NCBI GenBank assembly: GCA_900548115.1
Contig: URJL01000019.1
Span: 1 to 37,065, forward strand
Length of the DNA stretch: 37,065 bases
From: an uncultured Eubacteriales bacterium
GTDB taxonomy: Bacteria; Bacillota; Clostridia; Oscillospirales; CAG-382
Direction of reading: 5' to 3'
The notes below the pieces were generated by a model that was not told the DNA's origin, did not search any database, and saw nothing but the letters and a program-made list of their open reading frames with translations. Below are positions 23,036 through 30,307 of the stretch, piece by piece. Positions within the stretch are counted from its first letter, which is position 1; every line of letters begins with the position of its first letter. The translations under genes were made by a program, and so were the position numbers.

Positions 23036-24733
23036 TTACTTTTTCACGCACGAAAACAAAAGCCCGAAGCGGAGATCGGAAAGCGAAAGCGTTTTGTCCG
23101 AAAGGTCGGCTTTTGCCGTTTCTCCTTCAAAGATCGGAAAAACGCGAAGATCCGAAAGGGGCGCTTCCGAAAGCTTTGCCGAAAATGCAAAGGTCGGCTG
23201 CGGCTCGGCAAGATCGCGCAGGACGTTTTTCCAGTTGTCCGCGCGGTTGCGCACAAAGCCGAGAAGCGTATTTTTTCCTTCCAGAACCAAAAGCGACACC
23301 GCGTCGTCCGAAAGGTCGCGTGGGCAAAAATGCTCGTGTTCGAAATTGACGCCCGAAAAAAGCTTTGCGATCGGCGCATAGAGCGGATAAAGATTTTTCG
23401 CCTCGAGATATTGCTCGTTCCAATGCCACAGATTTCCCGTGCCGCAAGAGCCGCAGAAAAGGGGCGTATAGACCGCGTCGACAAACAGAATGCCGCGGTG
23501 GTCGTTCATATAATAACGGAACGGTCCGCTGTGACAGTCGTTGACCGCGCCCGTTTCGGCAATCAGGAACGGGCGGTCGGATGGGAGGTCGACATGCTCC
23601 TTTGCCGTTCGCGAGACCTCCTTCATATCCCCGCGGCAGTCGGCATAGGGCGCGCCGCAGTCGAGATAGCGATGGATCTCTGAAAGATCGGTCTTGTCCC
23701 AACAAAACGCGCGGTAATGCGCTTCGGCATATTCTCCGTCGAGACTTCCGAGTGAGTTTGTCACGAGCTGTTTCGGGAAAAGCTTTTTCAATTCGGGAAG
23801 CATCGCGCGGTTCCAGACAAGAACGTCTTCAAAATCGCTCCCGACGCAATTCATTTCGTTCCACGGTTCCACGATCGCGACGGTGGGGTTGCCGCCGATG
23901 CGATTTGCGTATTCGCGTACTTTCTCAAGCCATGCGGCGCGGAATTTTTCGTCGGTGAGCCACATTTTGCTGTTTTCGCAGCGCACGCCGTCAAGGTACA
24001 GACGTTTGTTGAATTTTCGGAACACGTCGTCGGCGTAGCTGTCCGAGAGTGCCTCTTTTTCGTAATCGAAGAAGCGGAATTGTTCAAAGGTAAGCTTCAG
24101 ACGGAGCGAATATTTCTCGGCAAGCGCGATAATCGCGTCGAGCTTTTCGAATTGCTCATACCGAAAAACGTCCGCTTTTTCGGTATCGGGCGAAAAATAT
24201 TCGTGTCCGAGCCACAGTCGAACAAGATTGACGCCGTTCTGCGAAAGGGCGCGAAACCAACGCTCATACTGCCGCAGCCCCAAATATCCGTATTTTCCCG
24301 AAAGGGCAAACTCCTGCTTTGCCGAGAGCCGATATTCGGTCGGATAGGCAAGGTTTACGCCGACGACGGGAAAAGGCGTGCCGTCGCTGAGTACAAGATA
24401 GCGCGGGTCTTCCTTTCCGACCTCCGCATAACCGTGTTCTTCGGAGGAAAAGACCGTAAGGGAGAAAGCGCGGATAATCTTTCCGTTTTTGTCGTGAACC
24501 GAAACCGTCGCCTCGCCTTCGAAATCGGGGGTATAGCGACAGCAAAAAAGCGTTTTTCCATCGGGAAGGATCTGCTCGAAGCCCTCTTCGTCGTATTCGA
24601 TCTTTACGGGCTTTCGGATAAACGAAAATGCCTTCTCCTCCCTGCCGTCGGGGCAAAGGACCGAGAGAAAATCGGTCGTTTCATCGACCGAAACGCTTAT
24701 GGTCTTATAACGGTACGCCGTGATATTTTTCAT
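23036..24733 (-). CDS. Clan-A (GH5-like) glycosidase with N-terminal Ig-like domain
   Basis: This 565-residue enzyme has an N-terminal beta-rich domain (about 1-95, DUF5060-like), then an (alpha/beta)8 barrel from YLVLSDGTPFPVVGVNLAYP (112-131). The acid/base is probably Glu293 in EPWNEMN and the nucleophile Glu393 in LIAETG, the pair typical of clan A. A short beta domain ends it (about 470-565). It has no signal peptide. It is the last gene of the operon behind the UxuA-like gene (15-bp gap), which suggests it releases a sugar or uronic acid that the upstream dehydratase or its pathway then uses. Substrate unknown. ATG 24,733 follows GGGAGG. Confidence 0.8.
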   Translation of the reverse strand: MKNITAYRYKTISVSVDETTDFLSVLCPDGREEKAFSFIRKPVKIEYDEEGFEQILPDGKTLFCCRYTPDFEGEATVSVHDKNGKIIRAFSLTVFSSEEHGYAEVGKEDPRYLVLSDGTPFPVVGVNLAYPTEYRLSAKQEFALSGKYGYLGLRQYERWFRALSQNGVNLVRLWLGHEYFSPDTEKADVFRYEQFEKLDAIIALAEKYSLRLKLTFEQFRFFDYEKEALSDSYADDVFRKFNKRLYLDGVRCENSKMWLTDEKFRAAWLEKVREYANRIGGNPTVAIVEPWNEMNCVGSDFEDVLVWNRAMLPELKKLFPKQLVTNSLGSLDGEYAEAHYRAFCWDKTDLSEIHRYLDCGAPYADCRGDMKEVSRTAKEHVDLPSDRPFLIAETGAVNDCHSGPFRYYMNDHRGILFVDAVYTPLFCGSCGTGNLWHWNEQYLEAKNLYPLYAPIAKLFSGVNFEHEHFCPRDLSDDAVSLLVLEGKNTLLGFVRNRADNWKNVLRDLAEPQPTFAFSAKLSEAPLSDLRVFPIFEGETAKADLSDKTLSLSDLRFGLLFSCVKK

Positions 24734-24748
24734 ATACTTTTCCTCCCG

Positions 24749-25693
24749 TTATACTTCAATTCCTTCCAGAAGTCCTTTTAAATACCCGATGGCAAAAAGC
24801 CGCCCGAGCGCGTCATAACCGGGATTCGCTGCGTCCTCCAGCGGAAGCGTCGGCACATGATCGACCCGAATCGGAACGTCGATGCCGAGATCACGGTAAA
24901 GGCGAAGCAATTTCCCCATGGGAAGCGAGCCGTTGTCGTGGAAGGTCTCGCGGAAATTTTCTTTCGTTCCGACGGCATTGCGAAAATGAATGAACTTGAT
25001 CTTGCCGGCAAAACGGGGGATTGCTTCGAAAAGATCCTCGCCCATCATGGCAAACGTCGCCTGACAGAAGGTCACACCGAGGCTCGGCGACGGGAAAAGA
25101 TTTACGGCGCGCTCGATGTTGTCGGCGCTGATCATAATGCGCGACACCTTTCCGAGCGGCGAGAGGGGCGGATCGTCGGGATGAAGAGCAAGCGTGATGC
25201 CGTATTTTTCGGCTTCGGGCAAAACGGCGCGGAGAAAATACGCATAGTTTTGCCACAGCGTCTCTTCGGAAATTTCTTTATCGTTCGGGACAAAATGCGC
25301 GGTCGAAAAGCCCGTAACGTGCGCGCCGCCCCGCTCGGGAATGTCCTTGTCGGTGCGAAGCCAGCCGATGTGCGCCATAAAATTAAAGCAGAGGGTGCGA
25401 ATGCCGTGACGCGCAAGGTGCGGGAACATGGAGAGGACCTTTTCGATCGCCTCGTCGCGCCTTTCGCTTCCGATCTTGATCGGGTCGTGCAATTCGTTCG
25501 GCATCGGCTCCAAAGCGACGGGCGTAAAGCCGTCCTCGGTAAACGAGCGGACAAAATCGTCCCAGTGCGAAGAGTCGCCGTAATCGAATTTTCCGTCCTC
25601 GGGAAGGCGCACGACGGCGTGCTTCACGCCGCAGCAGGCGGCGATCTTTCGGGTGTCGTCTCTTTTTACGGTCAAATAATCGGTAAGAAGCAT
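24749..25693 (-). CDS. UxuA/ManD-like sugar acid dehydratase (short form)
   Basis: This 314-residue TIM-barrel protein resembles mannonate dehydratase UxuA, which removes water from D-mannonate to form 2-keto-3-deoxygluconate in hexuronate breakdown. The four metal-ligand positions of that family are matched: His171 (LALHPDDPP), Cys210 (GVTFCQATF), His236 (IHFRNA) and Asp278 (RVDHVP). UxuA enzymes are usually 350-400 residues, and the usual PDHG block is VDHVPTLPLED here, so the substrate may be a different sugar acid. ATG 25,693 follows GGGAGG; the longer open frame (to 25,966) overlaps the upstream gene and is not used. It lies between the shell protein and the glycosidase with small gaps. 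Confidence 0.8.
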   Translation of the reverse strand: MLLTDYLTVKRDDTRKIAACCGVKHAVVRLPEDGKFDYGDSSHWDDFVRSFTEDGFTPVALEPMPNELHDPIKIGSERRDEAIEKVLSMFPHLARHGIRTLCFNFMAHIGWLRTDKDIPERGGAHVTGFSTAHFVPNDKEISEETLWQNYAYFLRAVLPEAEKYGITLALHPDDPPLSPLGKVSRIMISADNIERAVNLFPSPSLGVTFCQATFAMMGEDLFEAIPRFAGKIKFIHFRNAVGTKENFRETFHDNGSLPMGKLLRLYRDLGIDVPIRVDHVPTLPLEDAANPGYDALGRLFAIGYLKGLLEGIEV

Positions 25694-25716
25694 GAAAACG
25701 TCCTCCCGGTGTAAAT

Positions 25717-26430
25717 TCAAATAAGGTACGGCTTTGCGGGCGACTTCGGTTCGCTTCCCATGGCACGGAGAAGAGAAAAACCGCGCTTCTTTGCGTCGAG
25801 AACGGCGCTTTTTACGTCTGCGGTCTCGCCCGTAAAGATCGTGATGACCTCGTTCGAATGGCGCGTGCCGTGATCGGGCGAAAGATAATGAAGAAGCGAC
25901 ACCGAATGCTCCTTTAAAATTCCGTCGGCGAGAACAAAACCGATGGCGGCGGGAGAGGCGGCGCAAAAGCCGAAGGGAGCCCCCTCGGACACGCCGAAGG
26001 CGGCGTTCAAAACGCTTCCCGCGCTTGCGCTGTAGGCAAACTCCAAATGTCCCGCTTCACTGATATGCACCTCACCCGCGTTTTTTTCGATGCCTTCAAG
26101 GGCAAGCTCGACGGCGCGACGGGTCTCGGACGGCGTTTTCCCGCCGAGCAAAAGAAAGCAGCCGTGTCCGCCCCAGCCCTTGGTGTCGCGGGGAAGCTCG
26201 ATCGAAACGGGGCACACGCCCGTCTTTTTTGCCGCGTCATCGCAGGCGAGGATTTGTCCCGCCGCGCCCGTGCGGGAGGAAAGGATCCCCACCGACTTTA
26301 TTTCCTCGGGGATTTCGGCGGCGCATCGCAACGCGGGATCGATCGACGGAAGATACAGCCCGATCGTGTCGAGCAGCGTACAGCCCACAAACTCGGGGCG
26401 GGAGCAATTGCCGAAAAGCGTTTTGTCCAT
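25717..26430 (-). CDS. PduB-like tandem-domain microcompartment shell protein (BMC-T), orphan
   Basis: This 237-residue protein matches PduB of the propanediol-utilisation microcompartment along its whole length. Marked blocks are PEFVGCTLLDTIGL (12-25), VGILSSRTGAAGQIL (47-61), SIELPRDTKG (76-85), SEAGHLEFAY (124-133), SPDHGTRHSNEV (184-195) and the tail MGSEPKSPAKPYLI. Two BMC domains per chain form trimers that act as flat shell tiles, often with a gated pore. It starts where the short form PduB' starts; the N-terminal extension that PduB uses to bind the enzyme core is absent. ATG 26,430 follows GAGGT; a TTG at 26,454 is less likely. No BMC-H or BMC-P gene is in the window, so the rest of any shell is elsewhere, or this tile has another use. 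Confidence 0.9.
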   Translation of the reverse strand: MDKTLFGNCSRPEFVGCTLLDTIGLYLPSIDPALRCAAEIPEEIKSVGILSSRTGAAGQILACDDAAKKTGVCPVSIELPRDTKGWGGHGCFLLLGGKTPSETRRAVELALEGIEKNAGEVHISEAGHLEFAYSASAGSVLNAAFGVSEGAPFGFCAASPAAIGFVLADGILKEHSVSLLHYLSPDHGTRHSNEVITIFTGETADVKSAVLDAKKRGFSLLRAMGSEPKSPAKPYLI

Positions 26431-26470
26431 AAAAAATACCTCGGGTAAATTCAAGCGGTTTAAACAAAAA

Positions 26471-27706
26471 TCAAAGCGTTTCTTTTATGTCGGCGTCGTA
26501 CACGTTGTCGCGCACCGAAACGATCTTTCCGCCCTTTATAAAAGCGCGGGGCACGCGCTCGCCGACGGCGCAGATGACCTCATAGCCTATGGTATCGGAG
26601 GCTTTTGCGATGCTCTCGGGGGTAAAGGGTTCGGTATCACCGAAGACCGTCACACGGTCGCCGACCTTGCACGGAACGTCGGTCACGTCGATCATCAATT
26701 GATCCATGCAGACCCGACCGACGATGGGACAGGGACGTCCGTGAACCGAAAGCGCATACGCTCCGCTGCCGTTTTTGCGCCAGAAGCCGTCGGCATATCC
26801 GATCGGAACGGTCGCAATTTTTCGCTCACTTTCGGCTTCATACGTGCGCCCGTAGCTCACCTTGTCGCCGGGGAAAACGGTCTTGATATGAGAAATGACG
26901 GTGCAAAGCGTCATGACGTGCGAAAGCGGGAGCGTGTGCGCCATGTCGCCCGAAGGGGCAAGTCCGTACAAAACAACGCCCGCCCGCACCATGTCGAGCG
27001 CATATTGCGGATAATCGAGGATCGCCGCGCTGTTGGCGCAGTGGCGAACGGAAAAATCGATTCCCGCGGCGCGAAGCGCCTCATATGCTGCGGTGAAGCG
27101 CGAAAACTGCATTTCGGTATATTTCGCTCCGTTTTGATTCTCGTCCGCCGAGGCAAAATGCGTGAAGATTCCCTCGGAAACAAGCGCACCCTCACGGCAG
27201 ACCGAAAGCGCGTCGGAAAGCTCGTTCCGCTCTTTGTCGCGGTATGCAAAGCCGATCCGTCCCATACCCGTGTCGATCTTGACATGGATCTTTACACAAA
27301 CGCCGCGCGCCGCGGCACTTTGTGCAAGTGCGTGTCCGTATTCGCCCGAATAGACGCATTGACGAATGTCCTCCCTTGCCAGAATTTCGGCGCATTCGAC
27401 CGCTGTGTAGCCGAGAATGAGGATCGGCTTTTTTATTCCGCCGCGGCGGAGCTGAAGCGCTTCCTCAATGTTGGAAACGGCAAAAAAATCCGCGCCGAGC
27501 GTCTCATACAGGCGTGAAAGCTCGACGGCGGAATGACCGTAGGCGTTTGCCTTTACGACACAGCACAGCTTTACGTTTTTTGCGACGCTTTCGCGAATAA
27601 TGCGATAGTTTTGCTCCGCACAGTCAAGGTCGATTTCCGCCCATGTGCGGTGTCGGAGCGAGCCGAGCGGCTCAAAAGATTTATTTTTTTCGGAAAGATA
27701 AGACAT
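26471..27706 (-). CDS. alr: Alanine racemase (fold type III PLP)
   Basis: This 411-residue enzyme interconverts L- and D-alanine, needed for peptidoglycan. The PLP lysine is Lys52 (VVKANAYGH) and the second catalytic base Tyr285 (KVSYGRTYE); the RVCMDQ block and C-terminal beta domain are in place. The barrel starts TWAEIDLDCAEQNY (21-34). ATG 27,706 follows CGGAGTG; a longer frame to 27,754 lacks a ribosome binding site. It is the first gene of the operon alr - BMC-T - UxuA-like - glycosidase (gaps 40, 23, 15 bp), unusual company for a cell-wall enzyme. The N terminus has an extra 20 residues. Either it serves the wall and the others are passengers, or it takes part in a D-amino acid pathway. 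Confidence 0.95.
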   Translation of the reverse strand: MSYLSEKNKSFEPLGSLRHRTWAEIDLDCAEQNYRIIRESVAKNVKLCCVVKANAYGHSAVELSRLYETLGADFFAVSNIEEALQLRRGGIKKPILILGYTAVECAEILAREDIRQCVYSGEYGHALAQSAAARGVCVKIHVKIDTGMGRIGFAYRDKERNELSDALSVCREGALVSEGIFTHFASADENQNGAKYTEMQFSRFTAAYEALRAAGIDFSVRHCANSAAILDYPQYALDMVRAGVVLYGLAPSGDMAHTLPLSHVMTLCTVISHIKTVFPGDKVSYGRTYEAESERKIATVPIGYADGFWRKNGSGAYALSVHGRPCPIVGRVCMDQLMIDVTDVPCKVGDRVTVFGDTEPFTPESIAKASDTIGYEVICAVGERVPRAFIKGGKIVSVRDNVYDADIKETL

Positions 27707-27760
27707 GATACACTCCGTACTGCTTTGGATCTCGATAGAATGTTGTAATATCAATATACG

Positions 27761-27795
27761 AAAACGGCCGCCGCATCATGCGGCGCATACGTTTT
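27761..27795 (-). promoter_or_regulatory. Hairpin in the leader of the alr operon
   Basis: AAAACG (27,761-27,766) pairs with CGTTTT (27,790-27,795), and inside it GCCGCA (27,70-75) pairs with TGCGGC (27,779-27,784), separated by an internal loop. The structure begins about 20 bp after the predicted transcript start and ends in CGTTTT on the minus strand. It may be a weak attenuator or an operator. Confidence 0.35.
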
Positions 27796-27821
27796 CCGAT
27801 GTTTTAAAGATATACAGTATA

Positions 27822-27850
27822 ACTATAGCACAACGGCGCGTAAAAAGCAA
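27822..27850 (-). promoter_or_regulatory. Promoter of the alr-BMC-dehydratase-glycosidase operon
   Basis: TTGCTT (27,845-27,850) and TATAGT (27,822-27,827) are separated by 17 bp on the minus strand, with an extended -10 (TGC TATAGT). No other clear promoter was seen before the operon's terminator. Confidence 0.7.
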
Positions 27851-27941
27851 GGCTTCGCGCGATTTGCGGGAGCAAGTTTTCGTTTTTTATAAAAATATGA
27901 AAGAAAATTCGCATTTTGTAACATTTCTTTTCCTTTTCACT

Positions 27942-27970
27942 TGATTTTTGCGGAAAAATGTGGTAGAATA
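27942..27970 (+). promoter_or_regulatory. Promoter of the NSS transporter gene
   Basis: TTGATT (27,942-27,947) and TAGAAT (27,965-27,970) are separated by 17 bp, 71 bp before the start at 28,041. It is divergent from the alr promoter. Confidence 0.7.
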
Positions 27971-28040
27971 CAGATACTTTTGTACATTCGGTATACCGCT
28001 CGCCGATATATCGAAAATAACTCTGTGAAAGGTTACCAAA

Positions 28041-29432
28041 ATGGAACAAAGAGAAACATTCAAGTCGCGTTTGGGCTTTATCCTGATCTCGGCAGGCTGT
28101 GCCATCGGTCTCGGAAACGTTTACCGTTTTCCGATCACGACCGGCGCTTACGGAGGCGCCGCCTTCGTTCTGATCTACATCGCTTTTCTGATTCTTCTGG
28201 GAATCCCCGTCATGACGACCGAGCTTGCCGTTGGACGCGGAAGCCGCCGCAGTATCGCCTCCTCCTTCGAAGTTCTTGAAAAGAAAGGACAAAAATGGGG
28301 CTTCATGAAATTTATCGGCATCGGCGGAAACTATCTTCTCATGATGTTCTACACCACCATTTCGGGCTGGATGGCGATTTATTTCATCAAGTACCTGACC
28401 GGCTCGATCATGGAAGCCAAAACCGTCGAGGATATGGGCGCGGTGTTCGGCGGAGTCGTTTCGAATCCCGTCTTAATGCTCTGCTCGACTCTTGCGGTCA
28501 TTCTCATCTGCTTTGCCATCTGCTCGATCGGTCTTCAGAAGGGCGTCGAGGGCATTACGAAATGGATGATGATCGCGCTTCTCGCTCTTATTTTGGGTCT
28601 CGGCATTTATTCCTGCACGCTCTCGGGTGCGGGCGAGGGGCTGAAATTCTATCTGGTTCCCTCTTTCGAGAATCTAAAAGAGGCGGGAATTTGGACAGTC
28701 ATCTGCTCGGCGATGGGTCAGGCGTTCTTCACCTTGAGCATCGGTATCGGCTCGATTGCCATTTTCGGCAGCTACATTGAAAAAGATCGTTCGCTGCTCG
28801 GCGAATCGCTGACGATTGTCGGTCTCGATACCTTTGTTGCGCTTGCGTCGGGTCTTATCATTTTCCCTGCCTGCTTTACCTATAATAACGGCGTTACCGC
28901 CGACGCGGGAACGGTCGGCGCAAGCTTTCTTTTCACGACGCTCTCGTCGGTATTCAACGCCATGGGCGAAACGGGCCGCATTATCGGCGCGCTCTTCTTC
29001 CTCTTTATGATCTTCGCGTCCTTCTCGACGGTTATCGCCGTTTTCGAAAACATCATGTCCTTCTGGCTTGAGTTGACCCGCTTGAAGCGCCCCGCCGTCG
29101 CGATCATCAACGTCGCTTTGATGATCGTTCTCTCGCTTCCGTGCATCTTCGGCTTCAACCTTTGGGATAAAATCGTGCTCGGCAGCAAGGGCATTATGGA
29201 CATAGAGGACTTCATCGTCTCAAACGTCCTTCTTCCCGGCGGAAGCCTTCTGTATGTTCTCTTCTGCACGCGCCGTTTCGGATGGGGCTGGAAGAATTAT
29301 CACACCGAGGTCAACACCGGAAAAGGGCTTAAGGTTCCCGCATGGATCCGTCCCTATATGACCTATGTCCTCCCGCTGATTATCCTCGTCGTGATGGTTA
29401 TGTCCATCGTAACGTGGGTTCAGTCGATCTGA
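28041..29432 (+). CDS. Neurotransmitter:sodium symporter (NSS/SLC6) family transporter
   Basis: This 463-residue membrane protein has 11 or 12 hydrophobic helices. The first helix carries SAGCAIGLGNVYRFP (18-31), the signature of NSS transporters that bring in amino acids or related amines with Na+. Asn26 corresponds to the sodium-site Asn27 of LeuT; at the LeuT Asn21 position there is Cys20. Helix 2 ends in IPVMTTELAVGR. Substrate unknown; amino acids are usual for bacterial members. ATG 28,041 follows AAAGG. It is divergent from alr and closed by a strong terminator. The predicted Na+ V-ATPase in this window would set the gradient it uses, an inference. Confidence 0.94.
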   Translation: MEQRETFKSRLGFILISAGCAIGLGNVYRFPITTGAYGGAAFVLIYIAFLILLGIPVMTTELAVGRGSRRSIASSFEVLEKKGQKWGFMKFIGIGGNYLLMMFYTTISGWMAIYFIKYLTGSIMEAKTVEDMGAVFGGVVSNPVLMLCSTLAVILICFAICSIGLQKGVEGITKWMMIALLALILGLGIYSCTLSGAGEGLKFYLVPSFENLKEAGIWTVICSAMGQAFFTLSIGIGSIAIFGSYIEKDRSLLGESLTIVGLDTFVALASGLIIFPACFTYNNGVTADAGTVGASFLFTTLSSVFNAMGETGRIIGALFFLFMIFASFSTVIAVFENIMSFWLELTRLKRPAVAIINVALMIVLSLPCIFGFNLWDKIVLGSKGIMDIEDFIVSNVLLPGGSLLYVLFCTRRFGWGWKNYHTEVNTGKGLKVPAWIRPYMTYVLPLIILVVMVMSIVTWVQSI

Positions 29433-29461
29433 CAAAAAGTTAAACCGCCGCCCATGCGGCA

Positions 29462-29496
29462 AACAAGGCGTTCGCTTTTCGCGAACGCCTTGTTTT
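29462..29496 (+). terminator. Terminator of the NSS transporter gene
   Basis: A perfect 14-bp stem AACAAGGCGTTCGC (29,462-29,475) with GCGAACGCCTTGTT (29,481-29,494) and a 5-nt loop is followed by T residues. Confidence 0.9.
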
Positions 29497-29567
29497 TTGC
29501 TTTTTCGCCGAATAATCCATGCCGCACTACACGCTGTCCATTTACATTTTTTACCCGTGCCGCTATA

Positions 29568-29804
29568 CGTTACACGGTCTGCGTGATCGATATCGTCTCC
29601 GAAAACTACGCGCGTCGTTACGCCGTCGTTCCGTATATCGCGTACACAAGCGCAAACGGAGTCGAGTGCGTATTCTACGGCGACCGCTATGCGGCAAGCC
29701 TTGCCGACATTGCCGAAGCGGCTCTTGCCGACGAGAGCGCCGCTTTGACCGAGGACGAAAAAGCGCGCCTTGAGGCGTTTGCCGCCGCAAAGGCAAACGC
29801 ATAA
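29568..29804 (+). pseudogene. Tail remnant of a secreted surface-protein gene
   Basis: The frame from about 29,568 to TAA 29,804 reads ENYARRYAVVPYIAYTSANG, then VECVFYGD, then a helical Ala/Glu end with AEAALADESAALTEDEKARLE. This pattern (a strand set with a tyrosine-rich edge, then a short helix) is common at the C-termini of secreted multidomain proteins of gut clostridia. There is no start, ribosome binding site or signal peptide; the frame upstream to 29,454 passes through the preceding terminator. It is probably the last part of a gene mostly lost. Identity is pattern-based. Confidence 0.45.
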
Positions 29805-29859
29805 AAATTTGCTTTATACATCGGAAGTCAAACGCGCTTTCGATAGACAACACTTTTTT

Positions 29860-29981
29860 CGCCGTCCGATTTCCCCTTTTTTCGGACGGCGGAAAAGGTG
29901 AAAAATGCTCCCGCGGGGTCTTTTCCCGCGGGAGACTTCGGTTTGCCGTGCCGAATTTCTTTTCTCGCAAAAACGGCAAAC
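29860..29981. other. Three consecutive strong hairpins in a non-coding stretch
   Basis: The stretch between the surface-protein remnant and the tRNA gene (29,805-30,053) has no gene. Three inverted repeats follow each other: CGCCGTCCG/CGGACGGCG (29,860-29,891), CTCCCGCGGG/CCCGCGGGAG (29,908-29,934) and GTTTGCCGT/ACGGCAAAC (29,941-29,981). Only the second, read minus, has a T run (GCATTTTTC). They may be degraded terminators or a structured RNA; no known RNA family was recognised. Confidence 0.4.
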
Positions 29982-30053
29982 GCCGCATTTGCACGGAAAA
30001 ATCCGTCCTTTTTCAAAGTTTTTCAAAAAAACAGAAAAAAACGAAAAAAGCCC

Positions 30054-30082
30054 TTGACAAATCCGCGCAAATGTGATACTAT
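30054..30082 (+). promoter_or_regulatory. Promoter of tRNA-Arg
   Basis: TTGACA (30,054-30,059) and TACTAT (30,077-30,082) have a 17-bp spacer, 25 bp before the mature tRNA. Confidence 0.85.
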
Positions 30083-30106
30083 TTAGGAGTTGACGGAAGT
30101 CAATAT

Positions 30107-30183
30107 GCGCTGCTAGCTCAGCTGGATAGAGTGTTTGGCTACGAACCAAAAGGTCAGGGGTTCGAGTCCCTTGCAGCGCGCCA
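30107..30183 (+). tRNA. tRNA-Arg (anticodon ACG), CCA encoded
   Basis: This 77-nt tRNA has the acceptor pairs GCGCTGC/GCAGCGC, D arm GCTC...GAGT, anticodon stem TTTGG/CCAAA with loop CTACGAA (anticodon ACG), T loop TTCGAGT and an encoded CCA. ACG reads CGU, CGC and CGA after A34 deamination, which suits the CGC-rich arginine use in this window. A strong terminator follows two bases later. Confidence 0.97.
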
Positions 30184-30184
30184 C

Positions 30185-30214
30185 AAAAAGCACTTGCTTT
30201 TGCAAGTGCTTTTT
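30185..30214 (+). terminator. Terminator of tRNA-Arg
   Basis: AAAAAGCACTTGC (30,185-30,197) and GCAAGTGCTTTTT (30,202-30,214) form a 13-bp stem with a TTTT loop, followed by further T residues. Confidence 0.93.
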
Positions 30215-30262
30215 GTTTTTTGTCCGTTTCCCCTCCGAACTGCGCGGTTCGGATTTTTATGC

Positions 30263-30288
30263 AAAAAGCGGCGGAAAACCGCCGCTTT
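30263..30288 (-). terminator. Terminator of the HAD phosphatase gene
   Basis: AAAGCGGCGG (30,265-30,274) and CCGCCGCTTT (30,279-30,288) pair around AAAA; reading minus, a five-T run follows (30,263-30,267). It is 20 bp after the HAD stop. Confidence 0.8.
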
Positions 30289-30307
30289 CGCCTTTATGCA
30301 GAATGTC

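Noticed and set aside
29454..29567. ATG start for a 116-residue protein ending at 29,804
   Set aside because: The first part runs through the terminator of the NSS gene and has no homology; only the tail looks like protein.
29860..29981. CRISPR array or repeat family
   Set aside because: The three hairpins differ in sequence, and there are no regular spacers or cas genes.
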